Assembly: GCF_020172665.1 (NCBI RefSeq)
Contig: NZ_CP083985.1
Location: 103,418-167,417 of the forward strand
Direction of reading: 5' to 3'
Origin: [Mycobacterium] zoologicum
GTDB lineage: Bacteria > Actinomycetota > Actinomycetes > Mycobacteriales > Mycobacteriaceae
DNA length: 64,000 bases
In this document: positions 18,925-28,502 of the stretch, piece by piece
Layout: each line of letters opens with the position of its first letter
How positions within the stretch are numbered: the first letter of the stretch is position 1
Translations under genes and position numbers: made by a program
Notes under the pieces: model-generated
What the model saw: the letters and a program-made list of their open reading frames with translations, nothing else
Told to the model about the DNA's origin: nothing
Database searches by the model: none

Positions 18925-19899
18925 ATGTCCGCCCGTCAAGTCGTAGCCGGCGCCTCGGACTTCACCGGCCCGCTGCGCGATACCGGCACTCCGCTGGAGG
19001 CCGCGACGCTGGGCGCACTCGACCGGCTGCAGCAGGTGCTGACGCCGCAACCCACCGGCGCCGACCGGTTCCGGGCCGACAACGAGGCCGGCCGCTTCGG
19101 CCGGATCTTCGGCGGCCAGCTCGTGGCCCAGGCGATGGCCGCGGCGGCGGCCACCGTCGACGGGCCCAGCCCGCATTCGATCCACGCCGCGTTCCTGCGG
19201 GCCGGGGATTGCGACGCGCCGCTGGACATCGTCGTCGACCGCACTCGTGACGGACGATCCATGTCGATCCGCCACGTCGAGGTGCGCCAGGCCGGACACA
19301 CGCTGCTGACGGCCACGGTGTCCTTCGACAGCAATCCCGAGGACGGCCCCGAGAACCACCTGGCCACGACCGAATTCAACGACGCGCCGGAGTCGCATCC
19401 GCTGCTGCAGCACTGGGTGCGCCAGGCCCCGCCCGGGCTGGCAGAGCGGGGCATGACCTGGATCGACACCCCACCCCCGTTGGAGCTGCGGATCGCCGAG
19501 CCGCCGATCTTCCTGGGAGGCGGGCGGGGACCGGGGGAGCGCACCCACTGGATGCGGCTGCCGCGCAGCATCGACGGCGGGCCGGTGACCGACGCCGTGC
19601 TGCTCGCCTACGCCACCGATTACCTGTTGGTGGACATGGCGCTTCGGTCCCACCCGCAGTGCGTCGGCTACGGAACGCACACCGGCCTCACCCTCGACCA
19701 CGCCGTCTGGTTGCACCGCCCGGTGCGCTTCGATCGATGGCACGCCTACACCCAGCAGACCGTCGCCGTCGGCGGTCATCGAGCCCTGGTCCGGGGCAGC
19801 ATCGTCGACTCGGCGGGCCGTCACGTGGCCAGTACCGCGCAGGAAGTCCTCATCCGTCCGACCGGCGGAACGCCACCACGAAAGGCAGCAGACCAGTGA
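18925..19899 (+). CDS. Acyl-CoA thioesterase, TesB-type double hotdog
   Basis: Hydrolyses acyl-CoA to free acid and CoA in the cytosol. The 324-residue product has two hotdog domains; 'GRIFGGQLVAQAM' (about 60-72) and 'IHAAFLRAGD' in the first, and 'TDYLLVDMALRSHP' and 'LTLDHAVWLHRPVRFD' in the second, are typical of TesB/acyl-CoA thioesterase II. It is the first gene after the palindromic promoter and overlaps the next gene as GTGA, so it is translationally coupled to the aldehyde dehydrogenase. Confidence 0.88.
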   Translation: MSARQVVAGASDFTGPLRDTGTPLEAATLGALDRLQQVLTPQPTGADRFRADNEAGRFGRIFGGQLVAQAMAAAAATVDGPSPHSIHAAFLRAGDCDAPLDIVVDRTRDGRSMSIRHVEVRQAGHTLLTATVSFDSNPEDGPENHLATTEFNDAPESHPLLQHWVRQAPPGLAERGMTWIDTPPPLELRIAEPPIFLGGGRGPGERTHWMRLPRSIDGGPVTDAVLLAYATDYLLVDMALRSHPQCVGYGTHTGLTLDHAVWLHRPVRFDRWHAYTQQTVAVGGHRALVRGSIVDSAGRHVASTAQEVLIRPTGGTPPRKAADQ

Positions 19900-21302
19900 C
19901 CACCATCATCCCCGTCTACAACCCGTCGACCGAGGAACAGATCGCCGAGGTCCCCGACGCGGATCAGGCGGCCGTGGACGCGGCGGTGGCGCGCGCCCGG
20001 GAGAGCTTCGAATCGGGAGTGTGGCGCAAACTGCCCGCGGCCCGGCGCGCCGAGATCCTGTTCCGCGCAGCCGAGATCATCAAAGAGCGCACGCCCGAAC
20101 TCGCCGAGATCGAATCCCGCGACAACGGGATGACCGCCATGGGCGCCAGTCAGATCATCAAGGTCTCCCAGGAGATGCTGACCTACTACGCCGGCTGGGT
20201 CGGCAAGATCCACGGCGAGTCTGCCAACCTGGTCTCCGACGGCCTGCTCGGGCACTTCGAGGAGTACCACACCTTCACCCAGCTCGAGCCGGTCGGCGTC
20301 GTCGGATTGATCATCCCTTGGAATGGACCGTTTTTCGTCGCCATGCTCAAGGTGGCCCCGGCGCTGGCCGCCGGCTGCAGCTGCGTGCTCAAGCCCGCCG
20401 AGGAAACCCCGCTGACCGCGCTGAAACTGGAGGAGATCTTCCGAGAGGCCGGCCTGCCCGACGGAGTCCTCAACGTCGTCACCGGCTACGGCGAGACCAC
20501 CGGGGCCGCGCTGACGGCGCACCCGGACGTCGACAAGATCTCGTTCACCGGATCGACCGAAGTGGGACGGCTGATCGTCAAGGCGGCCGCCGGAAACCTC
20601 AAGCGCCTCACGCTGGAGCTCGGCGGCAAGTCGCCGCTGATCATGTTCGACGACGCCAACCTGGACAAGGCGATCATGATGGCCGGCATGGGCCTGCTGG
20701 CCGGCTCGGGCCAGAACTGTTCGTGCACCTCACGGATCTATGTCCAGCGCGGTATCTACGAGCAGGTGGTCGAGGGCCTGGTCAACTTCGCCCAGATGCT
20801 GCCGATGGGTGGCAGCGACGACCCGAATTCGGTGCTGGGCCCGCTGATCAGTGACAAGCAGCGGCAGCGGGTGGCGGGCATCGTCGACGACGGCGTGGCC
20901 GCCGGGGCGCAGGTCATCACCGGGGGCAAACCGATGGACCGCCGCGGCTACTTCTACGAGGCGACGATCATCACCAACACCACCCCGGACATGCGGCTGA
21001 TCCGCGAGGAGATCTTCGGCCCGGTCGGATCGGTGATCCCGTTCGACTCCGAGGACGAGGCGATCGCCGCCGCCAACAACACCGAATACGGTCTGGCCGG
21101 CGCCATCTGGACCGAGAACCTCAGCCGCGCCCACCGGGTCGCCAACGCGCTTCGCGGAGGCCAGATCTGGGTGAACTCCGCGCTGGCCGCCGACCCGTCC
21201 ATGCCGATCTGCGGGCACAAGCAGTCGGGTTGGGGCGGCGAACGCGGGCGCAAGGGCCTGGAGGCCTACTTCAACACCAAGTCGGTCTACATCAGCCTGT
21301 GA
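19896..21302 (+). CDS. NAD(P)-dependent aldehyde dehydrogenase
   Basis: Oxidises an aldehyde to the carboxylic acid. The 468 residues (GTG start overlapping the preceding TGA) carry the ALDH nucleotide motif 'IIPWNGP', the general base Glu241 in LELGGKSP, catalytic Cys275 in GQNC and 'EEIFGPV' near the C-terminus. Length is slightly below the usual 480-500. Neighbours (thioesterase, SDR, LLM oxidoreductase) suggest a pathway oxidising an alcohol or aldehyde side chain. The substrate cannot be read from sequence. Confidence 0.92.
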   Translation: MTTIIPVYNPSTEEQIAEVPDADQAAVDAAVARARESFESGVWRKLPAARRAEILFRAAEIIKERTPELAEIESRDNGMTAMGASQIIKVSQEMLTYYAGWVGKIHGESANLVSDGLLGHFEEYHTFTQLEPVGVVGLIIPWNGPFFVAMLKVAPALAAGCSCVLKPAEETPLTALKLEEIFREAGLPDGVLNVVTGYGETTGAALTAHPDVDKISFTGSTEVGRLIVKAAAGNLKRLTLELGGKSPLIMFDDANLDKAIMMAGMGLLAGSGQNCSCTSRIYVQRGIYEQVVEGLVNFAQMLPMGGSDDPNSVLGPLISDKQRQRVAGIVDDGVAAGAQVITGGKPMDRRGYFYEATIITNTTPDMRLIREEIFGPVGSVIPFDSEDEAIAAANNTEYGLAGAIWTENLSRAHRVANALRGGQIWVNSALAADPSMPICGHKQSGWGGERGRKGLEAYFNTKSVYISL

Positions 21303-21335
21303 CCGGCTGACAACCCAACCCTCAGGAGGCCGCCG

Positions 21336-22151
21336 ATGGTGCTGCGCAAGGACGCGTCGTCGTTGGAGGGCCGGGTGGCCGTGATCACCGGGGGTGGCGC
21401 GGGCATCGGGCGCGGCATCGCCGAGACCTTCGCGGAATTCGGTGCCCGGGTGGCGATCTGGGAACGCGACCCGCAAACCGCGGAGCAGGCCGCTGCCGCG
21501 GTCGGGGGCCTGGCCTGTCCGATCGACGTCCGCGACCCCGACCAGGTCGATGCCGCGCTGGCCGAGACCATCGCGGCGGTGGGGCTGCCGACGGTTCTGG
21601 TCAACAACGCCGGCGGGACGTTCGCCTCGGCGCTTCTGGACACCACGCCGAACGGCTGGGACGCCTTGATCCGCTCCAACCTGACCCAGGTGCTGCTGTG
21701 TACGCAACGGGTGGCGCGGGCCCTGGTGCGGCGGGGCGAGCCCGGCAGCGTCATCAACGTCAGCAGCATCGAGGGCACCCGTGCCGCGCCGGGTTACGCC
21801 GCCTATGCGGCGGCCAAGGCGGGCGTCATCAACTACACCAAGACCGCCGCGCTGGAGCTGGCGCCGCACGGCATCCGGGTCAACTGCCTGGCGCCCGACC
21901 TCACCCTGACCGAAGGCATCGAGCGGGTCGGCTCGCCCGAGATGCTGGCCGGCGCGGGCCACATGATCCCGATGGGCCGCCCCGGCCACGTCGACGAGAT
22001 GGCCGGGGCCGCAGTATTTCTCGCCAGTGACATGAGTTCCTACGTCACCGGGCAGGCGCTGCACGTCGACGGGGGCACCCACGCCGCCGGCGGCTGGTAC
22101 CACCATCCCGACAGCGGCGACTACCTACTCGGGCCGCCGCGAAAGGAATAG
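21336..22151 (+). CDS. Short-chain dehydrogenase/reductase (SDR)
   Basis: Classical SDR oxidoreductase of 271 residues. It has the cofactor motif TGGGAGIG at 18-25, the NNAG strand motif, the catalytic Ser region (INVSSIEG) and the YAAAK active-site tetrad. An acid, Asp or Glu, around residue 44 (IWERD) after the second strand suggests NAD preference. AGGAGG precedes the ATG. It lies 33 bp after the aldehyde dehydrogenase and 2 bp before the LLM oxidoreductase gene, so it is part of the same operon. Confidence 0.9.
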   Translation: MVLRKDASSLEGRVAVITGGGAGIGRGIAETFAEFGARVAIWERDPQTAEQAAAAVGGLACPIDVRDPDQVDAALAETIAAVGLPTVLVNNAGGTFASALLDTTPNGWDALIRSNLTQVLLCTQRVARALVRRGEPGSVINVSSIEGTRAAPGYAAYAAAKAGVINYTKTAALELAPHGIRVNCLAPDLTLTEGIERVGSPEMLAGAGHMIPMGRPGHVDEMAGAAVFLASDMSSYVTGQALHVDGGTHAAGGWYHHPDSGDYLLGPPRKE

Positions 22152-22153
22152 GC

Positions 22154-23074
22154 ATGCGATTCGCGTTCACCTACCCGATCATCACTCACCCCTGCGACCC
22201 GGAACTGGCGTCACCGCACGGGGTCGCCGCCGTGGCACGAGCCGCCGAGGCCGCCGGATTCGACGCCATGGGCTTCACCGATCACCCGGCGCCCACCCAA
22301 CGCTGGCTCGACGCCGGGGGCCACGACAGCCTGGACCCGTTCGTGGCAATGGGATTCGCTGCCGCGCACACCCGCATCCTGCGGTTCATCCCGAACGTCG
22401 TGGTGCTGCCCTACCGCAATCCCTTCGTGGTCGCCAAAGCGGGAGCGACACTGGACCTGCTCTCCGGGGGACGCTTCACCCTGGCCGTCGGCGTCGGCTA
22501 TCTCAAGGGTGAATTCGCCGCTTTGGGAGTGGATTTCGACGAACGTACCGGGCTGGTCGAGGAGAGCCTGGAGGTCATCCGGGCGATCTGGACCGGCGAC
22601 GACGTCTCGTTCGAAGGCAGCAATTTCCACGCCCGGGGAATCACTGCCCATCCACGCCCGGTCAGCCTCCCGCATCCGCCTATCTGGATCGGTGGGAACA
22701 CCGGTAAGGCCCGCAGGCGGGTCGCCGCCCATGGTGATGGGTGGGCGCCGTTCGCGGCTCCGGCGGCCCTGGCCGGAACGGCGCGCACCGCCGCCATGGA
22801 CACGGTCGAAGCGTTGGCCGCCGGTGTCGAGGACTTGAAGCGGCGCTGCGAGGAAGCGGGCCGGGACTTCGCGGGCATCGACATCTGTTTCTCCAATCTG
22901 GTCGGTGGCCGCGTCGGGTACGACGACTTCAAGCCGGACGCCTACTTGGACGGCCTGGGCCGGCTGGCCGATGCCGGCGTGACCTGGACGCAGGTGGCTT
23001 TGCCGGGAGACAGCCTGGCGCACGCCATCGAGGCCATCGAGCAGTTCGGCGAATCGGTGATCGGCCAGCAGTAG
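22154..23074 (+). CDS. LLM-class F420-dependent oxidoreductase
   Basis: Luciferase-like TIM-barrel enzyme of the F420-dependent type common in mycobacteria. The 306 residues show the LLM hallmarks: 'GFDAMGFTDHPA' near the N-terminus, 'TLDLLSGGRFTLAVGVGY' centrally, and 'PIWIGGNTGKARRRVAAHGDGWAPF'-type segments that bind the cofactor phosphate. Start ATG lies 2 bp after the SDR stop. It probably reduces or oxidises an intermediate in the same pathway; F420 rather than FMN use is a family expectation, not shown by sequence alone. Confidence 0.87.
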   Translation: MRFAFTYPIITHPCDPELASPHGVAAVARAAEAAGFDAMGFTDHPAPTQRWLDAGGHDSLDPFVAMGFAAAHTRILRFIPNVVVLPYRNPFVVAKAGATLDLLSGGRFTLAVGVGYLKGEFAALGVDFDERTGLVEESLEVIRAIWTGDDVSFEGSNFHARGITAHPRPVSLPHPPIWIGGNTGKARRRVAAHGDGWAPFAAPAALAGTARTAAMDTVEALAAGVEDLKRRCEEAGRDFAGIDICFSNLVGGRVGYDDFKPDAYLDGLGRLADAGVTWTQVALPGDSLAHAIEAIEQFGESVIGQQ

Positions 23075-23092
23075 AGCTCTTAGTCTTTGCCG

Positions 23093-23881
23093 ATGACGGT
23101 TTCCCGGCGCGACATCCTGCGCTATGGCGCACTGGCGGTTCCCGCGCTCGCGGTCCCAGGCGTCTTCGGAGCTACCGCCGGTGCGCCGCCGGCCGCGGCA
23201 GAAGGACTGCGGCTCATCGACTTCGCTCACCGACTGGTGCAACCTGAAGCGATCCGCGCGGCGGGCTTCGACGGGGCGTTGGTCTATGTCTCCGAACTGC
23301 GCCCGGGTGCCGACTTCGACTTCAAGCCCGTCACACGGGATTACACCGATGGGCTGCGCGCGGCTGGCCTCCACGTGGTCAGCTGCTACCAGTACGGCAA
23401 ACCCGGGTGGGTGAATTCGCCGTCGGACTTCACCCGCGGCTACGACGGCGGGGTGGCCGACGCCCGCACCGCCCTGCGGCTGCACAACGCGGCCGGGGGC
23501 CCCGACACCGCCCCGATCTTCTTCAGCGTCGACGAGGACATCGATTCGTCGGCGTGGAAGAACCTGGCGTCCGCGTGGTTTCGCGGGATCAACTCCGTGC
23601 TCGGCGTGCCGCGAACCGGAATCTACGGTGGCGTGCGCCAGCTCGGCTGGGCGATCGGCGACAACGTGGTGGGGCATTCGACCAGCGCGGGTCACCGCTG
23701 GGCCTGGCAGACCAGGGCGTGGTCGGGCGGTCAACGGGAGCCGGCGGCCGTGCTGTTTCAGCGCGAGATCGTCACCGCCACCGACCCGGGCTTCATGATC
23801 GACGACGTGCACGTCGACGTAGATGATGTGTTGGCAGCCGATTTCGGCCAGTGGGATCTCGGGGATCGCCGGATCCGATGA
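23093..23881 (+). CDS. Second Tat-exported DUF1906 protein
   Basis: Paralogue of the protein at 17013-17816, 262 residues from the ATG at 23093 (a TTG two codons earlier is less likely). It has a twin-arginine start (VSRRDILRYG), an Ala/Pro-rich signal core ending near AAAEG, and the DUF1906 domain with 'IFFSVDEDID' and 'GIYGG'. It lies 18 bp after the LLM gene and its TGA overlaps the next ATG, so an exported envelope protein is embedded in a metabolic operon. Confidence 0.85.
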   Translation: MTVSRRDILRYGALAVPALAVPGVFGATAGAPPAAAEGLRLIDFAHRLVQPEAIRAAGFDGALVYVSELRPGADFDFKPVTRDYTDGLRAAGLHVVSCYQYGKPGWVNSPSDFTRGYDGGVADARTALRLHNAAGGPDTAPIFFSVDEDIDSSAWKNLASAWFRGINSVLGVPRTGIYGGVRQLGWAIGDNVVGHSTSAGHRWAWQTRAWSGGQREPAAVLFQREIVTATDPGFMIDDVHVDVDDVLAADFGQWDLGDRRIR

Positions 23882-25899
23882 CAGACCCGCCACCGCCGTC
23901 CTACGTTGGGCCAGTGCACCCTCACACCGAATCAGAACCGCTCGCATCGCCGGCGGATCTCAGCGCGGAATGGCTGACCCGCGTGCTCGGCGGCCCGAGC
24001 GTAACCGGATTCCGGACCGAACGGATCGGCACCGGACAGATGAGCGAGTGTTATCGGGTCACGCCGGCCTACGCGCAAGGATCCGCCGGGCCGGCCTCGC
24101 TGGTGCTCAAGGTAGCGGCCGGTGAACCGACCAGCCGGCAGACCGGGCTGATGCTCGGGCTCTACGAGCGTGAGGTGAGGTTCTACACCGACATCGCGCC
24201 GCGGCTGTCAGGTCCGATCCCGCACTGCTATCACGCCGCCATCGACACCGACACCGGGATCTTCGACCTGGTCCTGCAGGATGCGGCGCCGGCCGTCCCC
24301 GGCGACGACATTGCCGGCGCCGCCGTCGAGCAGGCATTGCTGGCGGTCTCCGAACTGGGCCGCATGCACTCCTCGCTGCGCGACGAGGCGGACCTGGCTG
24401 AGGTGGCGTGGCTCAACCGCGCGGCACCGATCAACCAGGCGCTGCTGCAGACCCTCTACGCGGGATTCCTGGACCGCTATGCGGCCCGGATCACCGATGA
24501 GCAACGCACGGTCTGCGACCGGCTGGTGGCCGGCTTCGACGGCTACCAGGCCGCCGAGGACCAGCAGCCGAAAGGACTGGTGCACGGCGACTATCGGCTG
24601 GACAACATGCTCCTGGGCGAACCCGGCTCGCCACGCGCCCTGACGGTGGTGGACTGGCAGACCGTGACCTGGGCGCCGGCGTTCGTCGATCTCGCCTACT
24701 TCCTGGGCTGCGCGCTGCCGGTCGAGATCCGCCGGGCCCGCTTCGACGACCTGGTCCAGGCGTATCTGGCCGGCCGCGGACCCGATGCCGACGTCACCGC
24801 CGTCGACGTCCGGGAGGGGGTGCGCCGGCAGAGCTTCTTCGGGGTGATGATGGCCGTGGTCTCGTCCATGCTGGTCGGGCAGACCGAACGCGGCGACGAC
24901 ATGTTCATGACCATGCTGTCGCGGCACTGCGCCCAGGTTCTCGACACCGATGCGCTGGCGATCCTGCCCGCCCCGGCCGTCCCGGAGCCCCTGGCGTGCA
25001 ACGACTCCGATGAGTACCCGCATCCGCCGGCAGCCGAGCCGCTGTGGAACGAGAGTTGGTACTTCGACTTCGTCGACCCGGCCGGGTCGATCGGTGGCTG
25101 GATCCGGCTGGGGCTGTACCCCAACGAGAATCACGCCTGGATCAACGCCCTGCTGTGCGGGCCCGGCATGCCCACCGTGGCGCTCAACGACTTCCGTGCC
25201 GACCTGCCGGCCGAGCCGTTCTCGATCAGCACCGCCGGCATCACCATGACCCAGCAGGTCATCGAACCGCTGCGGTGCTACCGGGTGGCGGTCAGCGGCA
25301 CCGCCCAGGCCTTCGACGATCCGGCGGCGCTGCTACGCAACGAGACCGGTCGACCGGTGCCGCTGAATATGGAGCTCGAGTGGACCACCGCGGGGCGGCC
25401 GTATCAGTACCGGATCACCCCACGCTTCGAAATCCCCTGCACCGTCACCGGTTCGGTCACCGTCGACGGCGTAACCCACGAGGTATCCGCGGTTCCGGGT
25501 CAACGTGATCATTCCTGGGGGGTGCGGGATTGGTGGGCGATGGACTGGGTGTGGAACGCCCTACATCTCGACGACGGCACCCACCTGCACGGCGTCGATG
25601 TCCGGATCCCGGGCATGCCGCCGGTGGGCATCGGTTACGTGCAGGACGACGCCGGGTTCATCGAACTGCAATCGGTGCAGGCCGAGGCGCAGTTCGGCCC
25701 CGACGACCTGCCGGTCTCTACGGTACTGCGCTTGCAGCCCACCGGTCTGGTCGCCACCGCGGAGATCATCGCCCACGCGCCGGTGCGACTGGAGTCACTC
25801 GACGGTCGGGTCAGCCAGTTCCCCAGGGCCTGGGCGGCGGTCACGATGGCCGACGGACGGACCGGGGTCGGTTGGCTGGAGTGGAACCGCAACCGTTGA
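23878..25899 (+). CDS. APH-type phosphotransferase fused to a DUF7064-like domain
   Basis: Two-part protein of 673 residues. The N-terminal half (about 1-350) is a protein-kinase-like small-molecule phosphotransferase with 'GLVHGDYRLDNMLL' (catalytic loop) and 'VVDWQTVTW' (metal-binding Asp). The C-terminal half (about 380-673) resembles the DUF7064/AttH-like beta-rich domain found alone or fused to such kinases in actinobacteria, with 'VPGQRDHSWGVRDWWAMDW'. Such kinases in catabolic clusters may phosphorylate alcohols to activate them. Start overlaps the DUF1906 stop (ATGA). Confidence 0.78.
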   Translation: MTDPPPPSYVGPVHPHTESEPLASPADLSAEWLTRVLGGPSVTGFRTERIGTGQMSECYRVTPAYAQGSAGPASLVLKVAAGEPTSRQTGLMLGLYEREVRFYTDIAPRLSGPIPHCYHAAIDTDTGIFDLVLQDAAPAVPGDDIAGAAVEQALLAVSELGRMHSSLRDEADLAEVAWLNRAAPINQALLQTLYAGFLDRYAARITDEQRTVCDRLVAGFDGYQAAEDQQPKGLVHGDYRLDNMLLGEPGSPRALTVVDWQTVTWAPAFVDLAYFLGCALPVEIRRARFDDLVQAYLAGRGPDADVTAVDVREGVRRQSFFGVMMAVVSSMLVGQTERGDDMFMTMLSRHCAQVLDTDALAILPAPAVPEPLACNDSDEYPHPPAAEPLWNESWYFDFVDPAGSIGGWIRLGLYPNENHAWINALLCGPGMPTVALNDFRADLPAEPFSISTAGITMTQQVIEPLRCYRVAVSGTAQAFDDPAALLRNETGRPVPLNMELEWTTAGRPYQYRITPRFEIPCTVTGSVTVDGVTHEVSAVPGQRDHSWGVRDWWAMDWVWNALHLDDGTHLHGVDVRIPGMPPVGIGYVQDDAGFIELQSVQAEAQFGPDDLPVSTVLRLQPTGLVATAEIIAHAPVRLESLDGRVSQFPRAWAAVTMADGRTGVGWLEWNRNR

Positions 25900-25921
25900 G
25901 CAGTGCTGCGACCATGTAGGC

Positions 25922-27592
25922 ATGACCGCAACGCTTGTCGCCAAGGCTGTGGCCGGCGGCTTCGCCCACCGCACCCTGTTCGAGGGGCTGGACCTGACCG
26001 TGGCGCCGGGCGACGTGGTCGGCGTGGTCGGCGCCAACGGTGCTGGTAAGAGCACGCTGCTGCGGATCCTGGCCGGGGATCTGGCGCCGCTGGCCGGATC
26101 GATCAACGCCGCGCCGGCCGATGCGTTCGTAGGCTGGCTGCCCCAGGAGCATGAGCGGGTGGCGGGCGAGACCGTCGCCGCCTACATCGCGCGGCGGACC
26201 GGGTGCGCCCAGGCGGCCCAGGCGATGGACGCCGCCGCGGCCGCCCTGGCCGATCCGGACACCGCACCCGCCGGCACCGATCCGGCGGAGGACTACTCGC
26301 GGGCGCTGGATCACTGGCTGGCCACCGGTGCCGCCGACCTCGATGAGCGACTGCCCGCGGTGCTGGCCGATCTGGGCCTGGACGGCGAGGCCGTGCAACC
26401 GGATTCCACTCTGATGACCGGACTGTCGGGCGGGCAGGCGGCGCGGGTGGGCCTGGCTGCGCTGATGCTGTCCCGGTTCGACATCGCGCTGCTCGACGAG
26501 CCGACCAACGACCTGGATCTGGACGGACTGGACCGGCTCGAGCAGTTCGTCCGCGATCTGCGCGGCGGTGTGGTGCTGGTCAGCCATGATCGGGAGTTCT
26601 TGGCCCGCAGTGTCACTCGCGTGCTGGAGCTCGATCTGGCCCAGAACACCAACACCGTCTACGGCGGCGGATACGAGAGCTACCTGGAGGAACGCGAGAT
26701 CAACCGTCGGCACCGCCGCGAACAGTACGACGAGTTCGCCGAGCGCAAGGCCGATCTGGTCGCCCGCGCCCGCGTCCAGCGGGAGTGGTCGAGCCAGGGC
26801 GTTCGCAACGCCATCCGCAAAGCCCCCGATAACGACAAGATCCGACGCCGCGCCGCCACCGAGTCCAGCGAGAAGCAGGCGCAGAAGGTCCGGCAGATGG
26901 AGAGCCGGATCGCCCGGCTGGAAGAGGTGGCCGAACCCCGCAAAGAATGGACGCTGCAGTTCACCATCGGCGCCGCGCCGCGGTCGAGCACGGTGGTCGC
27001 CACACTCGACAATGCTGTTGTCCGACAGGGGGATTTCACTCTCGGCCCGGTTTCCCTACAGGTCGACGCCGGCGAGCGGATCGGGATCGTCGGCCCCAAC
27101 GGCGCCGGAAAATCCACATTGCTGCGGCTGCTTCTCGGCCGCCGGGAACCCGATACGGGCCGCGCGAGCCTGGGTGCCAACGTGGCGATCGGTGAGATCG
27201 ACCAGGCGCGAGCCGATTTCACCGGGGATGCGCGTCTGGTGGACCGCTTCGAGCAGCGGGTGCCGGACTGGACGACCGCTGACGTGCGGACCCTGCTGGC
27301 GAAGTTCGGGCTGACGGCCGACCATGTCGAGCGCACCGTGGATGAGCTCTCACCCGGGGAGCGCACCCGCGCCGGGCTGGCGCTGCTGCAGGCTCGCGGG
27401 ACCAACGTGCTGGTGCTCGATGAGCCCACCAACCACCTCGATCTGCCCGCCATCGAGCAGCTCGAGCAGGCGTTGGAGAGCTACGATGGCGCGCTCCTGC
27501 TGGTGACTCACGACCGCCGGATGCTGGCCAACGTCCGGTTGGACCGGTCCTGGCGGGTCGAGGACGGGCGCGTCACCGACCTGCAAAACTAG
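25922..27592 (+). CDS. ABC-F family ATPase
   Basis: Soluble twin-ATPase of the ABC-F family, which acts on ribosomes or in antibiotic resistance rather than transport. The 556 residues have Walker A GANGAGKS (37-44) and GPNGAGKS (about 391-398), signature motifs LSGGQ (about 168) and LSPGE (about 476), and two LDEPTN(D/H)LDL Walker B segments. A basic linker rich in Arg and Lys separates the ATPases. There are no membrane helices. It lies 22 bp after the previous gene, possibly as a passenger in the operon. Confidence 0.92.
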   Translation: MTATLVAKAVAGGFAHRTLFEGLDLTVAPGDVVGVVGANGAGKSTLLRILAGDLAPLAGSINAAPADAFVGWLPQEHERVAGETVAAYIARRTGCAQAAQAMDAAAAALADPDTAPAGTDPAEDYSRALDHWLATGAADLDERLPAVLADLGLDGEAVQPDSTLMTGLSGGQAARVGLAALMLSRFDIALLDEPTNDLDLDGLDRLEQFVRDLRGGVVLVSHDREFLARSVTRVLELDLAQNTNTVYGGGYESYLEEREINRRHRREQYDEFAERKADLVARARVQREWSSQGVRNAIRKAPDNDKIRRRAATESSEKQAQKVRQMESRIARLEEVAEPRKEWTLQFTIGAAPRSSTVVATLDNAVVRQGDFTLGPVSLQVDAGERIGIVGPNGAGKSTLLRLLLGRREPDTGRASLGANVAIGEIDQARADFTGDARLVDRFEQRVPDWTTADVRTLLAKFGLTADHVERTVDELSPGERTRAGLALLQARGTNVLVLDEPTNHLDLPAIEQLEQALESYDGALLLVTHDRRMLANVRLDRSWRVEDGRVTDLQN

Positions 27593-27629
27593 GATCCATT
27601 TCGGCTCTCTGAGGGGATGGGATCAACTG

Positions 27630-28502
27630 ATGCGACTCGGACTGTCCACGCCCGTGGTCATCCAGGTTCCCGGCACCGCCTCGGCCTGGGAGACGGACGC
27701 GGGTATCGACGACGTTGCGCGGATCGGCACGGCAGCCGACGAGCTGGGGTTCGGCTACCTCACCTGCTCCGAACACGTGGCGGTGCCCGCCGCAGCCGCC
27801 GAAACCCGGGGAGCGACCTACTGGGATCCGTTGGCCACCCTGGCATTTCTCGCCGCGCGGACCACCCGGATCAGATTGCTGACCTCGGTTCTGGTGCTGG
27901 GCTATCACCATCCCCTGGAGATCGCCAAGCGGTACGGGACACTCGATCGGCTCAGCGCCGGCCGGGTGATCCTGGGCGTGGGAGTCGGGTCGCTGCGCGA
28001 GGAGTTCGACCTGCTCGGCGCCGAATGGGACGACCGTGGCGTCCGCGCCGATGACGCGATCAGGGCACTTCGGGCGTCCCTGTCGCAGACCCGGCCGGTC
28101 TACGACGGTCCGCACTACCGCTACGACGACATGGTGGTCCAGCCGTGTGCCACCCAGACCCGGGTGCCGATCTGGTTGGGCGGCCGGACCATGCGCTCAC
28201 TGCGGCGCGCCGTCACGCTGGGGGACGGGTGGACGCCGTTCGGGCTGACCGCGGCCGAGATCACGAGAATGCTTGCTGCTGTGGATACTCCGGACGGTTT
28301 CGCGGTAGCCCTGGCGACACCGGCACTGGACCCGACCGGTGCGCCTGCGCACGCCACGGACTGCGTCGCCAGGTTGGCCGACGCCGGGGCGACGGATCTG
28401 AACTGCGTGATCTCGGCACGCTCGGCGGAGCACTACTGCGACCAGCTGGCGGCACTTGCCGAGCTCGTGCCGGGAGCCGTCAGCGGCCCGGCCACCGGGT
28501 GA
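27630..28502 (+). CDS. LLM-class F420-dependent oxidoreductase (second)
   Basis: Luciferase-like oxidoreductase, 290 residues, with 'ADELGFGYLTCSEHV', 'TLDRLSAGRVILGVGVGSL' and 'VPIWLGGRTMRSLRRAVTLGDGWTPFG'. It is clearly related to the LLM enzyme at 22154 but shorter in the C-terminal part. The 3' end overlaps the convergent enoyl-CoA hydratase gene by 23 bp, so the plus-strand run ends here. Substrate unknown. Confidence 0.86.
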   Translation: MRLGLSTPVVIQVPGTASAWETDAGIDDVARIGTAADELGFGYLTCSEHVAVPAAAAETRGATYWDPLATLAFLAARTTRIRLLTSVLVLGYHHPLEIAKRYGTLDRLSAGRVILGVGVGSLREEFDLLGAEWDDRGVRADDAIRALRASLSQTRPVYDGPHYRYDDMVVQPCATQTRVPIWLGGRTMRSLRRAVTLGDGWTPFGLTAAEITRMLAAVDTPDGFAVALATPALDPTGAPAHATDCVARLADAGATDLNCVISARSAEHYCDQLAALAELVPGAVSGPATG

